Translations under genes and position numbers: made by a program
The notes under the pieces: generated by a model
Databases searched by the model: none
Seen by the model: the letters and a program-made list of their open reading frames with translations, nothing else
Told to the model about the DNA's origin: nothing
Shown here: positions 53,185-64,000 of the stretch, in pieces
How positions within the stretch are numbered: the stretch's first letter is position 1
Layout of the letters: every line of letters starts with the position of its first letter
NCBI GenBank assembly: GCA_030762895.1
Contig: CM061069.1
Location: forward strand, 26,407,404 to 26,471,403
Source: Sophora flavescens
Taxonomy: Eukaryota; Streptophyta; Magnoliopsida; Fabales; Fabaceae
Direction: 5' to 3'
Length of the DNA stretch: 64,000 bases

Positions 53185-54925
53185 TTAAACGGATCAAGAA
53201 CACCTACCTCCCGCCATTGCTATTTAATTCACTCTTTCACTTCAATCAGGTTTTTACTTGCGTCTAGATCATTCTTCAACACCTCTGACCCGATTTCCGC
53301 TTTGCTTTCCAAGGTTGTCGACTTTATGCCATAACTCGGATTCTTCAATCTTCATGTCAATCTGATTCCATCTTAGCTTTCCAAACCCTTACTCACTCTT
53401 AACTCAATAGTGTTTGTTTATTGAAGTGAGGAGTAGGCCTAGTGACCAAAGGAAGAGAGCATCACGTTTAATTCATAGAGCTCCGCAATCATAAAGTTCA
53501 ACAAACATGGAGCAGGACGTGGGAGTGCATGATTTCATCAAGTAAACATTTCTAAACATTAATGGGATAATGGATCGAATGTAGACAGAAAAATGGACAA
53601 CATTCAAAACTGATTCCCCACTAAAATAACAAGGGATCTCAATCTCAACCAATTCCAACAAATAGTTCATTATTCTTACGCATTACAAAGGTTACAAGGG
53701 GAAATTCTATCATTCTCTCACTTGGTCCATTTAAACCAACTGAGAAACAAAATATATGAATCATGTTGATATGTCCAAGAAGCATGTGAGAGGGGACAAA
53801 GTATGTTGAAAAGACATGTGTTGGTTTGTGGGGAAAGTCATTAATCTATAGAACATCCAGGGATGTTACAAATGGTATTAGAGCGGCACCTCTCCCAATA
53901 CGGTGTGGTTCGGAGACGAACCAAGCGGAGGCTGGTGGGCATGTGACACCCAGGGTCGACGAGTGCTGGGAGTGATCGCTGGTGTAAGAAGGCACGAACA
54001 AGGAGCGACTCCTGGCAGACTTCTAGGCAGAGGGACACATGAATGAACCGATTACACACCCGAATGAGAGAATCATGAGACTGTGCAGGTATGGAACTAT
54101 ACAGTAGTGGATGATTTATATGAATTGATTTGTACTACATATGTCAATAAGATGCATCTTCTTTTCGGAAGCTCTAAGCGTGATTGACTTGGAGCAATTC
54201 TAAGATGGGTGATCTTTTGGGAAAGCGTGTGAGTGAAGACAAAGCACGCTGAAAAGATCCGTGCTGGTTTGTGGAGACAATCATTAATCCATAGACCAGT
54301 TAAGGATGTTAAAATTAGGGGGCCTGTCGCCTTGATTAATATATTTTGTTTCTTGGGTTAAATGGACCAAGTGGGAAAATGAGAGAATTTCCCGTTGTAA
54401 CCATTGTAGTATGAAGGGATAATGCTCTGTTTGTTGGAATTGGACAAGATTTAGATCCCAAGCTATTTTAGTGGGAAATCAGTCTTGAATGTGGTCCATT
54501 TTCCTCTCTATATTCAACCCATTATCCCATTAACATTCAGAAAATGGTTACTTGCTGAAATCATGTACTCCCACTCTCCCACATCCTGCTCCATGTTTGT
54601 TGAGCTCTATGATGGCGGAGCTTTTTAAATTAAACGTGATACTCTCCTCTCTTCCTTGGGTCTCTAAGCTTACTCCTCACCTCAGTCAAACAAACATCAT
54701 CGAGTTATGAGTAAGGGTGCGTAACGCCAAGGAAGAATCGGTTCAGCGTAAAGATTGAAGAATTTGGGTTACGACATAAAGTCGACAAGCTTGGAAAGCA
54801 AAGTGGAAACCAGGTCAAGGTGTTCGAGGAAAGATCTAGACGCAAGTAGAAACCTGATTGAAGAGGAAGAGTGAATTAAATAACAATGGTGAGAGGTAGG
54901 TGTTCTTGATCCATTTTAGCTTCCG
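53185..54925. repeat. IR-4: inverted repeat, arms about 600 bp, spacer about 540 bp
   Basis: 53185-53785 and 54330-54925 are reverse complements with moderate divergence; shared words include GATCTAGACGCAAGTA, GTGAATTAAAT, TAATGGGATAATGG and ACATGGAGCAGGA. The spacer has an imperfect direct repeat of its own: TGAAAAGA(C/T)(A/C)(T/C)GTG with TTGGTTTGTGG-type sequence at about 53810 and 54250. It could be a foldback or Mutator-like element with long terminal repeats, but clear element ends and a 9-bp target duplication were not found. Confidence 0.75.
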
Positions 54926-56899
54926 CTGGGTTTTTCTACGGCTACCATTTAGTTTTAATTTATTAATCTAAATGACATATAATACTTTTGTGGCCTTCGT
55001 TTATGGAAATGTTTGTCTGCATGTCATTTTTAGGAAAAGTTAAATATGTGAAAATTTGAATGGATCCAATGATTACCATTTTTGGTAAATTTCTTCAACG
55101 TACTTACCCTAGCATTTATATTTATGTCGATATTAATCCTTTTTCTGGGTTATTAAAAAAATTAAAAAATTAAAAAGCAAACTGAGGTTTGTCTTATGGA
55201 GTTTGTAATTCTAAAAATAAAATTAGTTTTAATACCTTCAGGTTATTTTTCCGATGTTTATTATCCAACCATGCAACCATGACTTACATTCACATTTTCC
55301 ATTTTCATGTTCTTGAAAACACTTGGTAGTTTTTCTCATTTCTGTCATTTTATCTCCTGAAAATTTACCTTTCACTCTAATGTCTCATACTTATAATTAA
55401 GGATTGAAGTGTTAAAAGTACAATTTTAATGTTTGTAGATTTGTCAGAATTAAACACTTTAATGAACATTTGTCTTCTATACATTCCTTTATCTATTCTA
55501 TAATTTTTTCTCCCTTTGACAGATGGAAGCCAATTCTGCTTCAAATGGTCAGAAGTACAAACAGTTTTTCCCTCTGATTGAACCAAAAACTGTGTCTTCT
55601 GTTTTCAATTCACACACACATATATAACTAATATAAGCCCACTATCTTAGCAACACCATGCCATATAAGTTAACATAATCTATTGAGAAGTACCTGAAGA
55701 TTTCTCCAAAAGAACTCTGCAACCTCTATTTGTAACTCAGATCCCTCTGATACGGAACCACCATAAAACGGATCACAAGAAAGAATAACAAAATAATTGG
55801 AATCCATTTTTCTAAAAGTGATGATCAACACAATTCGCTCTCGTAAAGCTTTAGATATACCATGTTTTTAAGCAAATAGAATTAAAGAAAATAGTAGGGA
55901 GGGAATTGTGTTATAAGGTTAATAACCAAGTCATGTCATGTGCGTCAAAAGTTACAACACTATATAGGTGGAGTGTGAAGACAAACAGGGCCTATTTAAT
56001 TAATCATGTCAAACACAATTTCATTAGCATGGCAAATGTGTCAAAAAGAATGAGAAAAAAAAACTTGAAATCAGAAACACACACAGCTCATTTACTGATA
56101 GAGCTCAAATCAAACTACTGCAATTTAATATTTATACACACAAACAATACAGTATCAAAAGTGACAAAATTATTGATAAATGACAACAGAAAAATAACAT
56201 AAGATATAGTGTTACCTTTTGTCTAGTGGCTCCCCAAAGAGGACCAAGAGCAGGATGCAGAAGGGTGAGAAATGGCGGTCGGAATCAACATAGTTCTCAT
56301 TAGATTTGATCTGCAGCAGAGAGAAAACTGAAAATAAAATAACTGAATGAAACTAAAAAAGATAATCATCCACCTCTTACAAACTTACATGCATTATCAA
56401 ATGAGATTATAGTGAAAAAATGAAGTTTAGAAATAGCATACTATAATATGGAATAAATTGTACCCAACCAAACCAAAGGAAAACAGAGTGGCCCCAAAGG
56501 AAAAGCTTCTCCACGGGTTCTGCAACAATTTTCACATGGGCAATTGACAGACTACAACCAGGAAAACCCACACTTGAACCTGCCATTGCACCTATCGGAG
56601 GTCATGAATCGAATCATTAATCATTAATTTTACATGTGTTTGTTGTTTGAGTATACTTTGACCCATTCCAATTATAAGATAAACAACGTGTAACCACTTT
56701 CCTTGATCCTAGGTAGCACGTTAGCTTAACCACCTAGCCACTAAACCATGATGGTAACCGTCTAAGATATGCCGATATGTTCTTATCCTTATCCAATCCA
56801 AATGAGTATCATAAATACATGTACTGTCACATAAAGAGAACCAACTTTTACCAAAAAAAAAAAAAGATAGAGAACTAACTCATCATAGTCCACTTGACC
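54926..56899. other. AT-rich stretch, no gene recognised
   Basis: Two minus-strand exon-like pieces (about 55812-55695 with CDPFYGGSVSEGSELQIEV, and 56310-56220 with ENYVDSDRHFSPF) have splice-like borders but no recognised family. A short (CA)n run is at 55609-55620. Confidence 0.3.
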
Positions 56900-57090
56900 A
56901 ACCGATATGTGGTTGGTCCGAGTGGTAATTGGTTTGGTCCCCTTAAGCAGGTAGTCATAGGTTCGATTTGTGGCTTTTGTATATGGAGAAAATCTGGTTG
57001 GGAGAGATCAACCATTCGATGCGGTCCAATACCTTGAGGAATTAGTGTCAATAATTACTTATGAAGGATATCCTGAAAAAAAAAAAAAAA
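56900..57090 (+). mobile_element. tRNA-derived SINE
   Basis: About 190 bp with an internal Pol III promoter: A box GGTTGGTCCGAGTGGTAA (56911-56928) and B box AGGTTCGATTT (56959-56969), about 30 bp apart. It ends in a 15-bp poly(A). Flanks GTCCACTTGACC (56888-56899) and GTACACTTCACC (57091-57102) match at 10 of 12 positions and fit a diverged target duplication. Confidence 0.82.
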
Positions 57091-57102
57091 GTACACTTCA
57101 CC

Positions 57103-57830
57103 GAATAATCAGTAAAGAGGAAATACTCAATCGATAATATCATCATATTTTGGACGGAACAATTATGCATATCAATATGTATCAGTATTAGTAGTGTGAT
57201 TTGAATCATTTTATTACCCAAGGCATATTCATTCTGACAGGCATATCCTTATAAACATGATGGTATAAACTATAAAGTGAAAATCATCTGCAACATAATG
57301 CTCCATTTTGCGATCCATCCTCAGCTTTTTAGGATTATCATGAACAAGCCCCATTGCATGCTTTGGTGACAAATGATTACCGTTGTTTGCAACACTTGGA
57401 GGAACCTGTCAGTTCTTTAGCGATTGGCTTCCATTTTTTGATTTGCGACTCGAACAAGATAACGAACATAGTCAGGTGTGACCATAATCTTTGGGGTATG
57501 CTGTAACACAATCAATTCATATTTTTTTTATTATAAAAAAACAATAGTGTAAATGTGTAATTAATTTATAAATCTCAATAAAGATGAGTTTAATTTTTAT
57601 AATAAAGGAGAAGGAGATGTGATGTGGGTATTTGTTGTCATGTGAAATGTGAAATTATGACTTAGCCAAATAATAAAACTCAGTCAAGCTACACTTCTTG
57701 ATTTCCTTTTTATAAAGCGAAAACACCAAAAAGGTAATATAATTCCCTCGGTTATGGGTTCCCCAAATTACTAAAGAAAATGTCTAGTCAAATGGTGATC
57801 ATGAATGGTATATCACTGCCTCTTCCTTAG
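57103..57830. other. AT-rich stretch with one exon-like piece
   Basis: The minus strand at 57500-57425, after an acceptor (TGTTACAG), reads HTPKIMVTPDYVRYLVRVAN, then NQKMEANR and a stop; another frame from about 57405 reads VPPSVANNGNHLSPKHAMGL. This looks like a decayed host-type gene piece, family unknown. Confidence 0.35.
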
Positions 57831-59040
57831 CCTTGAAGTGGATGAAGATGATACAGAGAAACACAAGAAGGGAGGTTAAATTGTGTTTCTTAACAGATTT
57901 TTTAAAAATACTTTCAAAAATAGTTTGCAAGCAAGCAATGAAATAAATGTGCGGAGTAAAAACCTTTTCAAAGAAGAGTTAATAAACCCAATATCAAATC
58001 CTCGAGAGTAAATTCAAAATAAAACTGACAAGAGATTAGGGATAAGAAAACAACCACGTAAGGATTTATCATGGTTCACTCTCTTCCAGCTGAGAGCTAC
58101 GTCTAGTCCCTTCTACTTGAAGGTTTTCTCCACTATTATCAAATAGCTTACAAGTATTCTTTTCACTTGTCTCTCTAACTTAAGAGATTAAAAGAGTTTG
58201 ATCTAAGAGCAATTCACAATGTGTGAGGATATGAAAAATTGAGTTCTGATACGATTACAAAGAAAGTATTCAAGAGAAGTTTGAGCAGAGTTTCAACACT
58301 ATGAATAATCAGAGCTTCATTATGTTCTTTATAGGGTCGTCTAGTAAGTGTAGCTTCAGTTGGTCTTCAACAGTCTTCAAAAAATATTTGTTTAGAGATA
58401 ACATTAAATGTTGATATTCGTTGAGTCTGATAACTTGTTGTATGATCTTCAAAAAGAGCTCTTGGTTATCAGAAATGCTCAAAGTAGAAATGTCACTTCT
58501 CTATTATAACCGAACGTTGCTTTTTGTCCTTCCTTGTTTGTAATCGGAGTCAACTTAGCAGCAGCTTGTGTCAGAGCAGAAAGGCAGTTGTATAATCGAG
58601 GGTACTATGTTTCTTTTACCAAGAATAATGTTTAAACAATTGAACGTACAAGGTAAAACTATCGAAACATATATATTAAACAAATAAACATTTTGAAATT
58701 AAAGTATTGAGTAGACGAGTTTTGAAGAGCACGTCTTTGGTCGTGGAGTTATAAAACTGAAGTGTAACAACCGGGTAGTCTACTATCAGGTCATCTAGAG
58801 TTTATCGGGCACTCTACTAAGTCTTTGGACTTGCTTTTCTAGATCTGCGAGTTTCTCGTGGAGTAGACTAGAGGCTCGTCTAGCGAACTTAGTGTAGACC
58901 AGTGATACCCTTTAGGCTTATTTAAAGGTACCTCTCTAGACTTGTGCCCTCGTCTAGCGAGACAAACTTAGTCCTGCACACTTGAATAGACGAGTTAGTT
59001 AATAAACCTAACTTTACCAAACAAATTTAATCTTTTTGTT
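57831..59040. other. Repeat-like sequence, unresolved
   Basis: Contains a phrase style common in plant LTRs (AGGGAGGTTAAATTGTGTTT, then ATGGTTCACTCTCTTCCAGC near 58070). At 58725-58990 the words CGTCTAG and TAGACGAG recur many times. I cannot define ends. Confidence 0.3.
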
Positions 59041-61016
59041 AACATCAAATTTTTTAGAGATTATTAACCATATCCACTTTGGTTCCAATAGTGGAATGGT
59101 GAGAAACTGAATAATTTCACACCTAATAGAGGTTTGAGAGAAGGTGACCCAATGTCTCCTTACCTCTTTTTGTTATGCTAGGAGAAACCTGTTATGCTCA
59201 TCCAAGAGAAAGTTCAAGATGGTAAATGGAAGCCTATCAATGTATCCAAAAATGGGTCAGCCATTTCCCGCTTGTTCTTTGCAGATGATTGCATTCTCTT
59301 TACTCAAGTAAAAACCTCTCAAACCAAGTTTGTGAAAAATGTTTTGGAGACTTTCTGCTCAGCATCCGGTTTGAAAGTGAATGTTCAGAAAACTAGATTC
59401 CTAGCCTCTAAGAATGTGTCTCGGCCTAAGATAAATAAGTTTGCCTCCATTGCAAACTTTCATCACACATAAAATTTAGGAAAGTATCTTGGATTCCCTA
59501 TGACTTCTTGGAGAGTTAAGAAGAGTGATTTCAACTTTATCATTGATAAAATCAGTGGTAGGTTAGCTGGCTGGAAGGCTAGACTATTGAATAGGGCTGG
59601 TCGGGTCACTCTTGCCAAGTCTGTTATTGCTTCCATTCCTATTTACTCCATGCAGAATAATTGGCTTCCTACTGGTATTTGAGACAATGTAGCTGCTTGT
59701 GTTAGAAAATTCATTTGGGGTGGTAAATCTTCTCATTGGGTGAATTGAAAAGTGGTTACTCAACCTACAAATAAAGGAGGACCTGGTCTGCACACTGCTC
59801 GGGAGACCAATGTTTCTCTTCTTGGCAAGCATGTGTGGGGTCTGATGCACCAACAAGATAAGCTCTGGGTCCAAATGTTGTATGCTAAGTACCTTAAGAA
59901 CACTCATGTCTTATCTGCTGAGCTTGTTTCTGGCATGTCTCCTATCTGGAGTGTGCTATTGGGAAAACAGTGAATATTATAAAATCAAGTTTAAGATTCA
60001 GATTGGGGAAGTGTGCTATTTCTCTCTGGTATGATAAATGGCTGGAGGATGACTATCTCTGTCACTTAATTCCCTATGTGCACATTCAGGACATCCATCT
60101 TCAGGTCAGGGACACTTTCTTTGATGGCTATTGGCATTGGAATCTTCTGGCTACTTCAATTCCTATGGAGGTCAAACTTAGAATGCAGAGTCTTCTGCTT
60201 GATGGTGTCACTGATGATATTCTGATTTGGGGGAATGCTGATTCAGGCCACTATTATGCCAAGTCTGGTTATGTCTGGATTACTCAGGATCGAATAAACC
60301 ACCTCTCTTCTACTAATCAGAATTGGTCTGGGATCTGGAAGCTTGCAATGCCTGAAAATGTAAAGCATTTACTGTGGCTTAATTTTCATAGCAGCCTGCC
60401 AACTAATGAGTTTCGAGTTTCTAGACATGTTTCCACTGATACATCCTGTCACAGGTGTGGAGCTGCTCAAGAATCTAACGTCCATGTTCTCAGAGACTGT
60501 GTTCTGTCTATAGGAGAATATGGAATTTACTGCATATGGACTCTGATCAGACTTTCTACACTCTGGACTATTCTGCTTGGCTGAACATGCTCATCTATGG
60601 TAGTAATGGCTCCTTGTTTACAGTTGCTAGCTAGATCATATGGAAGGCTCGAAATTCAAAAAACTTTGCTGACAATAGGTGGACTGAGTGGTTTATTTTG
60701 AACCAAATCTACTCTTTACATGATCTGATAGCTCAGTTTCTTGGTAGAAATGCTAGCAGACAGGTTGCAAGGGAAGTTGTTTGGATTCCTTCTATCCTGG
60801 AGGTTAACTTTTCAACACACTCTCCACGAGGGGAATGAATGTGCAGACAAGATGGCCAAGCATGGAGCTGCTAAAGATGATCATCTTCTTATTTAGGAGC
60901 ATTGTCCAGACAACTTCACCTAATTATGCTTGCCGATGCAGTTGGGGGTTAGGCTTAGGCCTTAGTTTTTGGTGTTTGCTGTCTTTTTTCATTTCTTTTT
61001 GATAATAAAAAAAAAA
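59041..61016 (+). mobile_element. LINE (L1-type non-LTR retrotransposon), 5'-truncated
   Basis: The 3' part of a plant L1-type LINE ending in TTTTTGATAATAAAAAAAAA at about 61016, the usual A-rich tail. The endonuclease and the first half of the reverse transcriptase are missing, as expected from incomplete target-primed reverse transcription. Confidence 0.87.
59095..60890 (+). pseudogene. LINE reverse transcriptase C-terminal half, zf-RVT and RNase H remnant
   Basis: Reading starts at NNFTPNRGLREGDPMSPYLF (fingers/palm), then a stop; SRLFFADDCILF near 59270 holds the catalytic FADD. Next come LGKYLGFP, GRLAGWKARLLNRAGRVTLA and the long connection region (RKFIWGG, GGPGLHTARETN). The zf-RVT segment is at about 60250-60500 (SGIWKLAMPENVKHLLWLNF, then CHRCGAAQESNVHVLRDC). 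The RNase H is reduced to its end, HEGNECADKMAKHGAAKDDH near 60830, with the catalytic core deleted. At least five stops or frame changes occur. Confidence 0.88.
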
Positions 61017-62160
61017 ATTACAGTAAAGAATTGCAAAAGAAGAGCAATAAAGTAAGAAAGAAAATTATAAGCATAGAAGCTTGTTTGATTGATTGAGTGT
61101 TGATCTCTTTCAAAAATTGTACAAACCGCACTCTAGCCATCTCTGTTGGCTAATAGTCCTAATTCAAGCAATTGTCCAAGCATGTTGGCTGACAAACATG
61201 GCCATGGACTATAACTACTGACACCATTATTATTGCAACAGCTATCCTCAATGAATTGTTCTCCTATCTTTCAGGCATATTCCTTGGCTTCCCGTTGGCA
61301 ACAACTGCACTTGCACAATCTTCATATCTTCTAACTTGAATCGTGTTAACGAGCTCCTAACTAACTTGAGCCATCACTCATGTTATCAGGAATCACTATC
61401 CAAAACATTATAATCCCAGGTTCCATTCTTCAAATGACCAAAATCATCCTACTTCATGTAAAACAAGCCCATTAATCCAAAGCTCAGCCCAATATGCATC
61501 CAGTCAAACCTTCAACATCTAACCTTGACTGGTTACCCTTCAGCTGACCATATCAGCTGTGAGCCATTTTTTGGGTGATAACAGTATTAAAAAGACAGAT
61601 ACGCTGCTCTACCCTACCAAGTGCTTTTAAATCAGAAAATGTCCAAGTTTTGAAGAAGAGAAAGGGCGTGAGAGGTTACCTCTGTGACAGTAGTCGCTTG
61701 GCCTTCACCTTGAGTGGTGGTGGGTTGGGTTTGAAAGATTAGGGAAGACGGTTTTGGCAGAGAAAGTGCGGGAAAAAAACGAAGAGTAAGAGGGTTATGC
61801 GCTCTTCTCATAGAGTAGAGAGTGAGAGGGGTAATAGGGCTTCCGAGAGTTAAAAATGTCTTTTGGTAGAACTCAAATAGGATGAGAATATTTATCAGGT
61901 GTTCTAAATATGCAATTTTGATGGATGACTATCTTAATTTGTTGTCCAAATATACCACAATATTTTATTTTTATCATATCTCAAAATATTATGGAGTATT
62001 TTTTATAATATTTTTAGATTTATTCCTTATTTGTATCTCTTGATTTGGTTCAAAATTAGGAGTCTATTTATCAGCATGAAGCACGAGACTCTTTCATATG
62101 AATGATGGTTTAATTTTCTATAGCTAAAATTATGAGACATTGAGGCTAAAAGATGTCATT
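61017..62160. other. Unassigned stretch
   Basis: Nothing recognised. The minus strand at about 61850-61690 has pyrimidine-rich sequence followed by GGTGAAGGCCAAGCGACTAC and a donor-like CAGAGGTAACC, which resembles the 5' end of a transcription unit; no downstream exon could be tied to it. Confidence 0.3.
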
Positions 62161-62364
62161 TGGAATGGGAAAAATCCAATTGAATTTGGGTGTCCAGTCA
62201 TAGGAGGTATTTTATTCAAATTTGTGCTTAAATTAACCAAAAATTACATATTTAAACTTTTTTGGAATGGGAAAAATCCAATTGAATTTGGGTGTCAAGT
62301 CATAGGAGGTATTTTATTCAAATTTGTGCTTAAATTAACCAAAAATTACATATTTAAACTTCTT
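62161..62364. repeat. 102-bp tandem duplication
   Basis: TGGAATGGGAAAAATCCAAT starts at 62161 and 62263. The two 102-bp copies differ at about one or two positions. Because 102 is a multiple of three, the open frame spanning them repeats 34 residues; I do not think it is a gene. Confidence 0.92.
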
Positions 62365-62555
62365 TTAAGTCACTTAGGGACCTTTAAACACTTTCAAACT
62401 TCTAATGTAACCTTTCTGGGAATTCACTACCTATTAAAACTACATACGAGCCAATCTCGGGATGGTACACCAACAAGTTAATTTATTAAAATAAATTTGT
62501 GGTGGTGACTACAAATAAAGAAATATCTCATAGAAATCTTAATATACGAACAAAA

Positions 62556-63274
62556 TCAGAAGATTTTGCAAGTTATAATTCGGCTGAAGGAAGGGGTGCA
62601 AGATATAGATATTAGTATATATTTGTATTAGTTTCATTTATAATTGTCAAGTACACGTGCATGTAATAAGATAGGTAATTGTTTCTTATTTTTGCCTATA
62701 AATAAGGCTTGTCTATATCATTGTAAAAGGTTGGATAAGTAAAATCCTAAACATCTCATTTAAGCAGATTTTCGGATTTGACTTTAAAGTATGCTTCCAT
62801 TTTCATTTCAGTCGTTTACATTTCCAACACTTTTACTTCTTGCTATTTGATTTTCAAGTCTTTAACTCTTTACCTGTTTACATTACACGCCCTTTACTTT
62901 TCTTGTCTTTTAATTTTCATTTATTTTCAGTCTTTTACCTTCCGGCGATTTACTTATTGGTTATTTACTTTCTTTATACTTTACTTTCTTGTCGAGTTTT
63001 ACATGCTTTCTTTACTCTTCAGCGATTTAAATGCTTTTATTTACATTTCGTGCCATTTACAAGTTGTTCTTTACTTTTTCTGCATTAAAATGTTTCATTA
63101 TTTAAATTTTCATTAAATCCTTTTTCGAAATCCAAGTTTTTATAGTTATTTCACCAGTAATCTATCATTCAATACTACAACAAGATTACCATGTAACTCG
63201 AGAATCCCACATACGTTTGATAGATATCATTTGTTGTAGGGTTTTGGTCTTTGAACCAAAAATCACCCTAAACA
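62556..63274 (+). repeat. Isolated Tat-2-type LTR (solo or end fragment)
   Basis: Related to 22770-23573: both have AAGTTAT(A/G)ATTCG(G/A)CTGAAG, GCCTATAAATAAGG (TATA at 62697-62704), CCTAAACATCTCATTTA and GTATGCTTCCATTTTCATT, and a long run of TTTAC/TTTC phrases. It ends ACCCTAAACA at 63274, but no primer-binding site follows, so it is a solo LTR or the 3' LTR of a deleted element. Confidence 0.72.
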
Positions 63275-63766
63275 TCTATGTGTCCTATTAATCATCTTAC
63301 CTGACTCGTTAATGGTCCTGCATGGACTGTGACAAATTTTCACAGTAAAAATGAACGAAAGTGGGAAAAAAAGTACAAAATTTTAAAATTCGGATACCTA
63401 ACAATTGTACATGTTTTTTTTTACTTTTCATATGTTTTTTACGGTGAAAACTTGTCATAGGGTATGCAGACCACTAATGAGTCAAACATGATGGTTAACG
63501 GGACACACGTCAACAAATAAACGAACATTGGAAGTGGAAGGATGGACTAATATGTCCCCTCCTAAATTTTTCGTGGACCAATTTAAGCCTTTATTCTATT
63601 TATCAAAAAAAAAAATTGAGCCTTTATTCTTAATTAAATAACAATGTGATATATAAAGATAAACTGTTATTAAACTTTTGGCTTTTATGCATAGTAAAAA
63701 GCAGATTAAATTCATATAACAAGTAATAAATTCAGCTCCTCTTGTAACCTCGGCAGGGTAGGTTTT
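63275..63766. other. AT-rich stretch
   Basis: No gene or repeat recognised; a 12-bp poly(A) run lies at about 63605. Confidence 0.3.
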
Positions 63767-64000
63767 TTGGGATGTTTTTTTGAAAAGGAGCATAATAGGG
63801 TTACATGTTTTGTGGTGAATATATATTCACCATGTGACTTAGTGGGAAAGAGACAACTTTGGGAGGATTTGATTACGATAAAAGGGTCTTTTGGACCCGA
63901 CAGATGGTGTCTAGTAGGGGATTTTAACGTAATTTCAAGCATTAGCGAAAGGAGGGATATTAGATAATCTGGGGGGAGGCTTGAGGTGCAAGAATTCAAG
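63767..64000 (+). pseudogene. LINE endonuclease (EEP) domain, start of a second LINE
   Basis: Plus strand: CFVVNIYSPCDLVGKRQLWE and GPDRWCLVGDFNVISSISER. NIYSP and GDFNV are hallmarks of the apurinic-like endonuclease of plant L1 LINEs. A TAA follows at about 63968 within EV-rich sequence (RLEVQEF continues in frame). The element runs off the right edge of the window. The domain's N-terminal catalytic Asn/Glu region is not seen upstream, so it may be 5'-truncated. Confidence 0.8.

Noticed and set aside
56600..56760. Second SINE on the minus strand
   Set aside because: A possible A box (TAGTGGCTAGGTGG) and a B-box-like GATTCGATTCATGACC exist but are about 130 bp apart, too far for a Pol III promoter, and no tail or duplication was seen.
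62140..62481. 113-residue open frame with a duplicated 34-residue block as a gene
   Set aside because: The duplication is 102 bp of AT-rich DNA; peptide composition is not gene-like and no family is recognised.
1..64000. Defence system, phage or operon-type gene cluster
   Set aside because: Introns, LTRs, CACTA termini, SINE and LINE features show plant nuclear DNA; no bacterial gene organisation is present.

Overview
The window is nuclear DNA of a flowering plant, most likely a eudicot; I cannot name the species. It is AT-rich, introns follow GT-AG rules, and almost every recognisable stretch is a plant transposable element: CACTA DNA transposons, Ty3/gypsy elements of the Tat lineage, Ty1/copia elements, a Harbinger-like element, LINEs and a SINE. 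I found no convincing intact host gene, no rRNA or tRNA gene and no CRISPR array. It reads as heterochromatic, deeply nested repeat DNA.

Layout. 1-3722 is the 3' half of a CACTA element (end of a TNP2-type transposase, then a damaged Transposase_24 gene, then subterminal repeats and the terminal repeat). 3723-7144 is part of a long LTR-like repeat. 7145-22541 is a complete, young Tat-lineage gypsy element on the minus strand: two 1348-bp LTRs that differ at about 11 positions, gag, protease, reverse transcriptase, two RNase H domains and integrase, all with several reading-frame lesions. Between integrase and the 3' LTR it carries an antisense, intron-containing plant-mobile-domain (PMD) gene that is open throughout. 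22542-23919 is the 5' end of a second Tat element, cut by CACTA DNA. 23920-28953 holds two more CACTA elements of the same family as the first; the complete one (4066 bp, AAA target duplication) carries a small B3-like two-exon gene and a DUF3223-like fragment. A patatin-like gene fragment follows at about 29.0-29.5 kb.

30.5-54.9 kb is dominated by large inverted repeats. IR-1 (30478-36523) has about 2.3-kb arms of copia plus Harbinger sequence around a 1.3-kb Tat gag fragment. IR-2 (about 39417-50862) is a palindrome of two copia elements; a different CACTA element has inserted in each arm. The left-arm insertion (39607-45724) is a 6.1-kb composite carrying a 206-bp tandem array, a second copy of the long LTR-like repeat and two exons of FREE1, the FYVE-domain ESCRT component. 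IR-3 (51820-52507) and IR-4 (53185-54925) follow. One copia element (34394-46203) has its 5' end in IR-1 and its 3' end in IR-2, and its two LTRs belong to different families.

The last 9 kb are AT-rich with a SINE (56900-57090), a 5'-truncated LINE (59041-61016), a short tandem duplication, an isolated Tat-type LTR end (to 63274) and the endonuclease start of a second LINE running off the window. The most interesting points are the open antisense PMD gene inside a decayed but recently moved retrotransposon, the cluster of four palindromes as a possible source of hairpin RNA, and the capture of FREE1, DUF3223 and B3-like pieces by CACTA elements.
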